Origin: an uncultured Bacteroidota bacterium
GTDB lineage: Bacteria > Bacteroidota > Bacteroidia > Bacteroidales > P3
NCBI GenBank assembly: GCA_900546465.1
Contig: URCX01000053.1
Span: 1 to 11,497, forward strand
Length of the DNA stretch: 11,497 nucleotides
Direction of reading: 5' to 3'
Below the pieces are notes generated by a model. It had not been told where the DNA came from. It saw only the letters and a list, made by a program, of their open reading frames with translations, and ran no database searches. This document shows, in pieces, positions 5,422 through 11,497 of the stretch. Within the stretch, counting starts at the first letter, position 1, and every line of letters starts with the position of its first letter. The translations under genes were made by a program, and so were the position numbers.

Positions 5422-7260
5422 ATGACAGCAAAAGATGTTGTAAAGAAAGACGATGTTGTAATCAAGTTCGTCGGAGACTCCGGCGATGGAATGCAGCTGA
5501 CCGGTACGCTTTTCTCGGACACATCGGCCTTAGATGGCAATGATATAGCCACCTTTCCCGATTATCCGGCCGAGATAAGAGCTCCGCATAATACTGTGGC
5601 AGGTGTATCGGGTTTCCAAGTTCATATAGGAAAGAAGATATATTCTTCCGGAGACAAGGCAGATGTTTTGGTGGCAATGAATCCTGCTTCCTTGAATGCA
5701 AACTTGAAATGGGTGAAAAAGGGAGGCATAATCATTGTTGATGCTGATACTTTCGAGGAAGGTGCAATAGAAAAAGCCGGATATACTTCCAACCCCTTGG
5801 AAGACGACAGCCTTTCCAATTACAGACTTATCAAAGCACCGATAACAAGTCTTACCATAGAGGTAGTAAAAGACATTTTCACGGATAGAAAAGCTGCTTT
5901 GAAATGTCGTAATATGTTTGCCTTGGGAATGATATTCTTTATCTTCGGCAAAAGATTGAAACATACGGATGCTTATCTTGAAAAGAAATTTGCAAAGAAG
6001 CCTGATGTGGTCAAGGCAAACAAAGAAGTAGTCAGAGCCGGTTACAATTTCTGTGAGAATACCGATGTGATGGAAGCACAAGTGGAGGTTCAGCCTGCAC
6101 AAATGCCTAAGGGTAAATACAGAAACATCACAGGTAATGTGGCAACAGCTTGGGGACTTTTGGCAGCTGCCGAGAAAGCAGGCTTACCGCTCTTCCTCGG
6201 TTCTTATCCCATCACTCCGGCGACGGATATCATGGTGGAATTGGCAAAGCACAAATCTTTGGGAGCAAGAGTCTTTCAAGCAGAAGACGAAATAGCGGGT
6301 ATATGTTCTGCAATAGGAGCGTCTTTTGCAGGAGTTATGGCATGTACATCGACTTCCGGTCCCGGACTTTCTTTGAAGAGTGAAGCAATTGGCTTGGCAG
6401 TCATGGCTGAATTGCCATTGGTGATAGTAGATGTTCAAAGAGGCGGTCCTTGTACGGGTTTGCCGACAAAGACAGAGCAAGCCGACCTCGGTCAGGCACT
6501 CTTCGGCAGAAACGGAGAAGCACCTTGCATAGTTTTGGCAGCATCTTCGTCAGCCAACTGCTTTGATTGGGCATTTGAAGCGGGACGTTTGGCATTGGAA
6601 TCGATGACACCCGTAATTTTACTTTCGGACGGTTACCTTGGAAACGGCTCACAGTTGTTCAGAATACCGAAAATGGCAGACCTTCCTAAGATAAATCCGC
6701 CGTTTGCAAAACCTAACGACCCTGATTATGCACCTTACAACAGAGATTCGGAAACTTTGGTAAGACAATGGGCAGTTCCCGGCATGGAGGGTTTGAGACA
6801 TAGAATCGGAGGCTTGGAAAAGCTATCCGGAAAAGGCAGTGTATCCACAGATAACGCCAATCACCAATTGATGGTCAACTACCGAAAGGAGAAAGTTGAA
6901 AGAGTGGCAAACCGTATCCCTGATCAAAAAGTGGAAGGCGATGAAAACGCAGAACTATTGGTTGTAGGCTGGGGTGGAACGCAAGGAGCATTGCGTTGTG
7001 CAGTACAACAGTTGCAAGCAGAAGGCAAAAGCATTGCATTCACACACTTCAATTACATAATGCCTTTGCCAAAGAATACCGGCGATATAATGAAACGTCA
7101 TAAGAAGATAGTCGTATGTGAACTTAATATGGGACAATTTGCAAACTATCTTAGAATGAACTTCGAAGGATTGACGTTCCATCAATATAATAAGGTACAA
7201 GGCCTACCGTTTGAGGTCAGCGAATTAGTAGAAGAGTTTAATAAAATTTTGGGAGAGTAG
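5422..7260 (+). CDS. korA: 2-oxoglutarate:ferredoxin oxidoreductase, alpha subunit (gamma-alpha fusion)
   Basis: Large subunit of the enzyme that with KorB converts 2-oxoglutarate and CoA to succinyl-CoA and CO2, reducing ferredoxin, in the cytoplasm. The 612 residues show the gamma-alpha fusion typical of this subfamily. Residues about 12-200 are the gamma domain, starting VVIKFVGDSGDGMQ; after a linker the alpha pyrimidine-binding domain runs from about 238, with Y262-P-I-T-P266, the substrate-contacting motif of these enzymes. Then come TSTSGPGLSLKSEA and R340-G-G-P followed by TGLPTKTEQADL, a stretch characteristic of KorA. The C-terminal third is the domain II region. The ATG at 5422 follows an A-rich stretch and matches the expected N-terminus. 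It is two bases from korB and its last codons carry a GGGAGAG that could serve as the korB ribosome binding site. Substrate is assigned by subfamily resemblance; another 2-oxoacid is possible. Confidence 0.92.
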   Translation: MTAKDVVKKDDVVIKFVGDSGDGMQLTGTLFSDTSALDGNDIATFPDYPAEIRAPHNTVAGVSGFQVHIGKKIYSSGDKADVLVAMNPASLNANLKWVKKGGIIIVDADTFEEGAIEKAGYTSNPLEDDSLSNYRLIKAPITSLTIEVVKDIFTDRKAALKCRNMFALGMIFFIFGKRLKHTDAYLEKKFAKKPDVVKANKEVVRAGYNFCENTDVMEAQVEVQPAQMPKGKYRNITGNVATAWGLLAAAEKAGLPLFLGSYPITPATDIMVELAKHKSLGARVFQAEDEIAGICSAIGASFAGVMACTSTSGPGLSLKSEAIGLAVMAELPLVIVDVQRGGPCTGLPTKTEQADLGQALFGRNGEAPCIVLAASSSANCFDWAFEAGRLALESMTPVILLSDGYLGNGSQLFRIPKMADLPKINPPFAKPNDPDYAPYNRDSETLVRQWAVPGMEGLRHRIGGLEKLSGKGSVSTDNANHQLMVNYRKEKVERVANRIPDQKVEGDENAELLVVGWGGTQGALRCAVQQLQAEGKSIAFTHFNYIMPLPKNTGDIMKRHKKIVVCELNMGQFANYLRMNFEGLTFHQYNKVQGLPFEVSELVEEFNKILGE

Positions 7261-7262
7261 AA

Positions 7263-8288
7263 ATGGCAATAGAACATTCAACAATAGAGTTAACCAAAGC
7301 AGACTTTGCGAGCGATCAAATGGTTAAATGGTGCCCCGGATGCGGCGACCATTCTATATTGGCTTCGGTATTGAACGTATTCCCAAAGATTGGATACAAG
7401 AAAGAGAACTTTTGTTTGGTTTCAGGCATAGGTTGTTCCGGTCGTTTCCCATATTATGTGAACACATACGGTTTCCACTCCATTCACGGAAGAGCAGCAG
7501 CTATTGCAACCGGTGTCAAAATTGCAAATCCGCACTTATCCGTTTGGATAAACTCAGGAGACGGCGACGCAACGGCAATAGGAGGAAACCATTTCATACA
7601 TGTAATCCGTCGAAACATGGACGTGAACTACATATTGTTCAATAACCGGATTTATGGTTTGACAAAAGGACAGTACTCGCCTACAACAAAGCAAGGACAG
7701 ATAACAAAAACCTCTCCATTCGGCGTTATAGACTATCCGTTCAACCCCGGAGAATTGGTAATCGGAGCAAGAGGAACATTCTTTGCCAGAGCAATAGACA
7801 CACAATCCAAACAGTTGCAAGATGTCTGCATGCACATGGCAGCACACGATGGAGCAGCAGTTGTGGAAGTCCTTCAAAACTGTGTTATCTTCAATGACGG
7901 AGCACATAAAGAAGTAACAGATAAAGAAGTCAGAGACGACCGTCAACTATGGTTGGAACACGGCAAGCCGATGATATTCGGAAAGAACAGAGACAAGGGA
8001 ATCGTTTTGCGAGGCACCAAACTCGAAGTTGTAACCATAGGAGAAAACGGCATAACCGAGAAAGACATATTGGTACATGACGAAACAACCGAAAATACCG
8101 GTATTCACATGATGTTGGCTCAAATGAGACCACCGGAATTTCCAATGGCATTCGGCGTAATCAGAGCTTACAAACAACCAACCTACAATCAGCTGTTTGA
8201 AAAGCAAATGAAAGAAGCACAAGAGAATGCAAAAATCAAATGTGTTGACGATTTGCTTAACAGCGGAGAAACTTGGGAAGTCAAATAA
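7263..8288 (+). CDS. korB: 2-oxoglutarate:ferredoxin oxidoreductase, beta subunit (TPP and 4Fe-4S)
   Basis: Small catalytic subunit holding thiamine diphosphate and the electron-transfer cluster. At 341 residues it is typical for KorB. The TPP motif is clear: G99-D-G-D102 about 26 residues before N127-N128 (ILFNNRIYGLTKGQ). Four cysteines, C24 and C27 (WCPGC), C58 (GIGCSGR) and C207 (LQNCVIF), have spacing 3, 31 and 149, almost the same as the cluster ligands of archaeal 2-oxoacid:ferredoxin oxidoreductases, so one [4Fe-4S] cluster is predicted. The ATG starts two bases after the korA stop, so the two should be co-transcribed and translationally coupled. There is no ferredoxin-like delta subunit nearby, so electrons must pass to a ferredoxin encoded elsewhere. 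The operon ends at a strong hairpin 20 bases downstream. Confidence 0.94.
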   Translation: MAIEHSTIELTKADFASDQMVKWCPGCGDHSILASVLNVFPKIGYKKENFCLVSGIGCSGRFPYYVNTYGFHSIHGRAAAIATGVKIANPHLSVWINSGDGDATAIGGNHFIHVIRRNMDVNYILFNNRIYGLTKGQYSPTTKQGQITKTSPFGVIDYPFNPGELVIGARGTFFARAIDTQSKQLQDVCMHMAAHDGAAVVEVLQNCVIFNDGAHKEVTDKEVRDDRQLWLEHGKPMIFGKNRDKGIVLRGTKLEVVTIGENGITEKDILVHDETTENTGIHMMLAQMRPPEFPMAFGVIRAYKQPTYNQLFEKQMKEAQENAKIKCVDDLLNSGETWEVK

Positions 8289-8308
8289 GCTTTCTCATAA
8301 AAACAAAC

Positions 8309-8350
8309 AACGGGTGTCGAACTTCAAAATCGACACCCGTTTTCTTTTAT
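8309..8350. terminator. Bidirectional intrinsic terminator between korB and the TPR gene
   Basis: A perfect 12-bp stem, AACGGGTGTCGA (8309-8320) with TCGACACCCGTT (8330-8341), has a 9-base loop and is followed by TTCTTTTAT on the plus strand. On the minus strand the same stem is followed by GTTTGTTTTTA, so it can also stop transcripts of the convergent TPR gene, although those would run about 240 bases past its stop codon. Confidence 0.9.
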
Positions 8351-8492
8351 CCGCCAAAGAAAACCATTGCAGTCCGGTAAAAGACAAAAAAAGCATAAGT
8401 TCTCTGTGCAAAACCCTGTAAAATAGAACTTCGAACTTTCTTCTGAAAAAAGTAAGCCCTTGACAATCAAAAAGAGTTAGTTCAGGAGAAGC

Positions 8493-8585
8493 CTATTGCT
8501 GTTCTTTAACAAGGATATTATCCCATGTTTTGTCAGGGGACTTCATTAAGTCTGCATAATTACGTCGACTTGCTTGTGGGTTATT
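8493..8585 (-). pseudogene. Possible frameshifted C-terminal extension of the TPR gene
   Basis: Just at the TPR gene stop (8583-8581) another frame continues for 30 codons to TAG at 8495-8493. Removing one G of the GG at 8587-8586 joins the two frames, giving NNPQASRRNYADLMKSPDKT and ten further residues, ending VKEQQ. The composition is protein-like: basic and polar with one Trp. The chance of 30 open codons is not small, so this may be coincidence. The alternatives are a recent one-base insertion that shortened the protein, a sequencing error, or programmed frameshifting, for which I see no slippery site. Confidence 0.3.
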
Positions 8586-9759
8586 CCATATTGCGGCGAG
8601 TGAAAGCGTTTTGCGGCTTTATCTCAATAGGGTTTTGATCGTACCATTGCAAGAAGGCAGTCCATTTGGCTTTGTTTTCTTTTATCCATGTGGCAGCTTG
8701 TGCAGTATTTCCATAGCCGAGCAGCCAATAGGTGTAGGCTTCAAAGTGTCCTGCTGAGATTATTTTGTTGTGGTATTCCGATAGTACATTCTCAAAAGCG
8801 GAGGCTTCTCGTCCAAATGCGGAGTTGAAACGTTGCCTTATTCTGTAAAGGGCTGCCAAGTCGCAATGCCGTTCTCCCTTACAGGCTTGTTGCATAAGTT
8901 CACGGTAGATTTCGGGGTAGCAGTTGGGACGAGAGGGAGAGTCTGAGTATCTTATCACATCGGTATCGAAACCTATGTGTACTTCTCCTCCCTTCTTGAA
9001 AGAGATATTTGCCTGATATGCTTCATAAAGTCTGCTGCTTATATCCTTCAATCGTTCGGCATCGTTCTTTTCCAAAAGCATGAACAGTTCTCCGTATGCC
9101 ATGCCCCAGACTTCTTCCGTGGAATTGAGGAAAAGCAAGGCTGCTCTGTAATAATTGGAAGCGAAGTCGGGTTGATGTGATATGCCTTCCTCATAAAGAA
9201 GAATGGCATTGCGATAGTCGCCTTCGCCGGCTTTCATATTGCCGAGTTCGAGATACAGACAAGCAGAAGAAGGGAACAAGGCAAGTCCTCTGCGATATGC
9301 ATCGTATGCTTCGCCTCTTCGTCCTGCCATATCAAGGGCATTACCGAGAAGTTGGAAGAGTTCGGCTGTGACATCGCTTCTCTTGATGAGGTTTGAGAGC
9401 TTTTCTGCTGCTTGGACATAGTTTTTCATGCAGTAAAGACACCATGCAGCTTCATAATGCAGGCGAATATCATCCACTCCATTATCTATTGCCTGGCACA
9501 AAAGGCGTTCGGCTTCAAGGTATTCTTGATTATCTATCAGACTGATTGCTTTTGTGAGAATACTATCGACCTTCTCTACATCCTCTGAAAAAGTTGCTTT
9601 GTCTCGGAATAATGCTGTTTCCTCTCTATGTTGTTTTGAATAAGTATTGTTTGCCGAAAGCGTGCATGCCATAAGTTCTGATAGCGGAAGAAGTTGCAAA
9701 ATGCTGCTTATGACAATGCAAAATACTGTTATACTGGTTGGCTTCTTATTTTTGTTCAT
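8581..9759 (-). CDS. Tetratricopeptide-repeat protein, probable lipoprotein
   Basis: 392 residues from the ATG at 9759-9757. An in-frame TTG at 9789 would add ten residues but lies inside the gene's -7 promoter element, so the inner ATG is chosen. The N-terminus MNKNKK followed by a hydrophobic segment ends in L29-M-A-C32, an acceptable lipobox, suggesting a membrane-anchored protein exposed to the periplasm. From about residue 65 to 230 several helical TPR units are visible, clearest in ELFQLLGNALDMAGRRGEAY, LYLELGNMKAGEGDYRNAIL and the ALLFL unit after it. The rest is helical without a recognised motif and ends WTAFLQWYDQNPIEIKPQNA before a short basic tail. TPRs mediate protein contacts; the partner is unknown. 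It is convergent with korB and divergent from the T9SS gene. The C-terminus may be shortened by a frameshift (see 8493-8585). Confidence 0.85.
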   Translation of the reverse strand: MNKNKKPTSITVFCIVISSILQLLPLSELMACTLSANNTYSKQHREETALFRDKATFSEDVEKVDSILTKAISLIDNQEYLEAERLLCQAIDNGVDDIRLHYEAAWCLYCMKNYVQAAEKLSNLIKRSDVTAELFQLLGNALDMAGRRGEAYDAYRRGLALFPSSACLYLELGNMKAGEGDYRNAILLYEEGISHQPDFASNYYRAALLFLNSTEEVWGMAYGELFMLLEKNDAERLKDISSRLYEAYQANISFKKGGEVHIGFDTDVIRYSDSPSRPNCYPEIYRELMQQACKGERHCDLAALYRIRQRFNSAFGREASAFENVLSEYHNKIISAGHFEAYTYWLLGYGNTAQAATWIKENKAKWTAFLQWYDQNPIEIKPQNAFTRRNME

Positions 9760-9785
9760 GCGTTTGGTAAGTTTATTTTCTGTTT

Positions 9786-9794
9786 GCAAAGATA
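9786..9794 (-). promoter_or_regulatory. Promoter of the TPR gene, -7 element
   Basis: GCAAAGATA on the plus strand is TATCTTTGC on the minus strand, 26 bases before the ATG at 9759. No clear -33 box. Its position rules out the TTG at 9789 as start codon. Confidence 0.65.
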
Positions 9795-10014
9795 AGAAAT
9801 TGGCGGAACAGAAGAAGCGAAACCGGTTTTCCGATTTCGCTCTACATTGATTGATTTTGTTTTTAATATCTTACGTTCAAAAACTTCTCCATAACATCCT
9901 ACCCTGCTGCAAAAGTATTCGGGTAATCTGTTATACGGTATGTAAACGAGCTTTTCGATGAAAGATTGTATGGCATTGCGGAAAATTGATTTTTCATAGC
10001 CGATCAGCGTAAAT

Positions 10015-10024
10015 TCTTACGGCG
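10015..10024 (+). repeat. Intergenic motif TCTTWCGGCG, copy 3
   Basis: TCTTACGGCG within AAATTCTTACGGCGAATCAT; identical over 13 bases to the tnaA leader copy and 42 bases from copy 4 in the same orientation. Confidence 0.4.
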
Positions 10025-10056
10025 AATCATTTCAATAAAACGGGCATTTAGAAAAT

Positions 10057-10066
10057 TCTTTCGGCG
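10057..10066 (+). repeat. Intergenic motif TCTTWCGGCG, copy 4
   Basis: TCTTTCGGCG within AAAATTCTTTCGGCGGTTT; shares 14 bases with copy 1 in the opposite orientation. Confidence 0.4.
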
Positions 10067-10221
10067 GTTTGGATTCTTGTTTCTTCGTAGCGTTTCGGTC
10101 AAGCATTATTTGGCAATAAAAAGGCGAAGGCAAGCAAGCAGGAATTAAAGTCTTTTCTCATTATAATTTGCCTTTCCAAATTGTTTTCTTATATCTCCAA
10201 ACAAATAATTCGACGAAATAC

Positions 10222-10253
10222 TTGTCTATTTGCAAATTTATATGTATATTTGC
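10222..10253 (+). promoter_or_regulatory. Promoter of the T9SS cargo gene
   Basis: TTG at 10222-10224, a 20-base spacer and TATATTTGC at 10245-10253 fit the Bacteroidetes -33/-7 arrangement. The -7 element ends 19 bases before the ATG, so the leader is only about a dozen bases. Confidence 0.65.
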
Positions 10254-10272
10254 GGGGTAAAACAATCAAATT

Positions 10273-11497
10273 ATGAAGACCAAAATAGTATTATTAGCGA
10301 TCATTTTGAGCGTATTCAGCCAGAATGCTAAGGCTCAGTATCAGTTTTATCCTCAACCGGAGGAAGATATGTATGATTATATGTATGTTTTCGATACAAC
10401 CTATATCACGAACTGCTTTCTTTCTGACGACACTCTTAATTTTGAATTTGATTGGTGTTGGAGTGATTATTCCCAAGAATATATACACCATTATAGCGGT
10501 TCACCTTATTCGATGTTTTATGCCGAATTAAAATATTATACAGATTTGAAGCGTCAGTTCTGCGATAGCACCATACCTAATGTGGAGGGGTTTGTAATAG
10601 GTTCCAATCGCCTCGAAGAAGAACAATATGCGGAAGCATTTGCACAGGAATATTATTTGGAACACATGCCGAGCAAGTATGTCGTATGCGGTGTGGCAAT
10701 CAAATTAAACAAAAGTGCTTTGGACGGTATAAGGCATCTCTGCATATTAAATCAGAATTTCGACACCATAGCTGAAACATCATTTCATACTCTGACAATC
10801 GGTAACGCTTATACAGATGAAATCATCCCTTGGAATAAATTAGGGTGGAATATGTATTATTTCCCTTATAAATATTACGACACATTGACTAACATAAACG
10901 ACTTCCGTATAGCCTTTGATGTTCCGTTGTATGGTCATAATACATTCCGTGTAACGCACACTTGCAATGTATATTCTTCCTGTATATTCGATTCCATAAG
11001 AGCGAGAGGCGGTTCTTTCGTAACAGGTTACAATCTTGACACTATATTTCCTGGCGTTTTGCATCCGAATAGCTTATCTTATTTGCAACACAGCCAATTC
11101 TATGAACCATACTATGATGTTATCAAAAATGCAGGCGAGCCTATACCACTCTGCCGCTTCAGTACACCAAAGTTCTTGAAGCATGAGGGAGTGTGGGTGG
11201 CTTTTGAAGATGATCCTGTATATGATTTATATCAGAACATACACATAGCCATGGTTCCAATAATAATGGTTCCGAAAACAGAGGGAGCGTTAAGCGATGT
11301 TGAAATGGACAAGATGTGTTATCTCTTCCCAAATCCTGCAAAGGACTATATCAAGGTACTGAGCCATTACACCATAAAAAACGTTCAAATATTCGACTTA
11401 TCGGGTAAACTGTTCGCAGAAAAGAAAGTGAACACATTTGAGGATACAATAGACATAAGCAACCTGCCTTCCGGAAGCTATATTGTCAAGATTCATA
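10273..11497 (+). CDS. Secreted protein with T9SS type A sorting domain, function unknown (3' end missing)
   Basis: The frame is open from the ATG at 10273 to the window edge: 408 complete codons, no stop. The N-terminus MKTKIVLLAIILSVFSQNAK is a signal peptide with a likely cleavage after AKA at residue 21, leaving Gln as first mature residue, common in Bacteroidetes exported proteins. Residues 22 to about 348 are rich in Tyr, Asp and aromatics and read as beta-strand; I recognise no catalytic motif. From 350 (YLFPNPAKDYIKV) onward come IFDLSGK, IDISNLPSGSYIVKI, the hallmarks of the type A T9SS C-terminal domain, which directs passage through the outer membrane and is usually cleaved during surface attachment or release. 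About 15 residues are probably missing. Nine cysteines lie before or at the domain boundary, many for such a protein. It has its own promoter. Confidence 0.88.
   Translation, partial: MKTKIVLLAIILSVFSQNAKAQYQFYPQPEEDMYDYMYVFDTTYITNCFLSDDTLNFEFDWCWSDYSQEYIHHYSGSPYSMFYAELKYYTDLKRQFCDSTIPNVEGFVIGSNRLEEEQYAEAFAQEYYLEHMPSKYVVCGVAIKLNKSALDGIRHLCILNQNFDTIAETSFHTLTIGNAYTDEIIPWNKLGWNMYYFPYKYYDTLTNINDFRIAFDVPLYGHNTFRVTHTCNVYSSCIFDSIRARGGSFVTGYNLDTIFPGVLHPNSLSYLQHSQFYEPYYDVIKNAGEPIPLCRFSTPKFLKHEGVWVAFEDDPVYDLYQNIHIAMVPIIMVPKTEGALSDVEMDKMCYLFPNPAKDYIKVLSHYTIKNVQIFDLSGKLFAEKKVNTFEDTIDISNLPSGSYIVKIH

Larger units (their letters stand above)
9795..10221. other. Intergenic region between divergent genes, no gene seen
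   Basis: About 430 bases between the promoters of the TPR gene and the T9SS gene. I find no frame with protein-like content on either strand and no RNA gene. It contains two copies of the TCTTWCGGCG motif (10015 and 10057). A weak inverted repeat, AGGCAA near 10131 with TTGCCT near 10168, is too short to call. Confidence 0.6.

Noticed and set aside
9760..9789. TTG start of the TPR gene at 9789
   Set aside because: It overlaps the TATCTTTGC element on the minus strand. The ATG at 9759 gives a proper signal sequence.
10325..10531. 68-codon plus-strand and 65-codon minus-strand frames within the T9SS gene
   Set aside because: They overlap a long open frame with a signal peptide and sorting domain and have no support of their own.

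Overview
The window looks like a chromosomal segment of a member of the Bacteroidota, most likely order Bacteroidales. Three things point there. The transcription units start at close matches to the Bacteroidetes -7 promoter element TAnnTTTG (five copies of TATCTTTGC plus TACCTTTGC and TATATTTGC). The last gene carries a type IX secretion (T9SS) C-terminal sorting domain. The gene content fits an amino-acid-fermenting anaerobe: a two-subunit 2-oxoacid:ferredoxin oxidoreductase, a tryptophanase and a lipoprotein M3 peptidase. The species cannot be named from the sequence alone. I see no rRNA, tRNA, CRISPR array, insertion sequence, phage gene or plasmid origin.

Layout, left to right. Positions 1-30 hold the first codons of a leftward gene whose promoter (62-70) is divergent from that of a DMT/EamA transporter (161-1096, +). 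A lipoprotein Dcp-type M3 metallopeptidase follows (1181-3283, +). A 519-base gap then holds a repeat-rich hairpin region, a strong promoter and an unusually long (about 175 base) leader with two coupled short ORFs, leading to tryptophanase tnaA (3803-5182, +), which ends in a clear intrinsic terminator. korA and korB (5422-8288, +) form a two-gene operon with its own promoter, a perfect palindrome upstream, and a bidirectional terminator. A TPR lipoprotein lies convergently (8581-9759, -), with a possible frameshifted C-terminal extension. After a 430-base gap containing a repeated motif, a secreted T9SS cargo protein of unknown function (10273 to the end, +) is cut by the window edge.

How the genes fit together: the M3 peptidase could finish degrading oligopeptides in the envelope, tryptophanase turns tryptophan into indole, pyruvate and ammonia, and KorAB oxidises 2-oxoglutarate to succinyl-CoA with ferredoxin as electron acceptor. 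Each unit has its own promoter, so this is a metabolic theme shared by neighbours, not one operon. The coding part is mostly ordinary core metabolism. The most interesting material is between the genes: the tnaA leader, a TCTTWCGGCG motif found four times in gaps, alternative-pairing repeats after dcp, and the palindrome before korA. I found no evidence for a wholly new multi-gene system.
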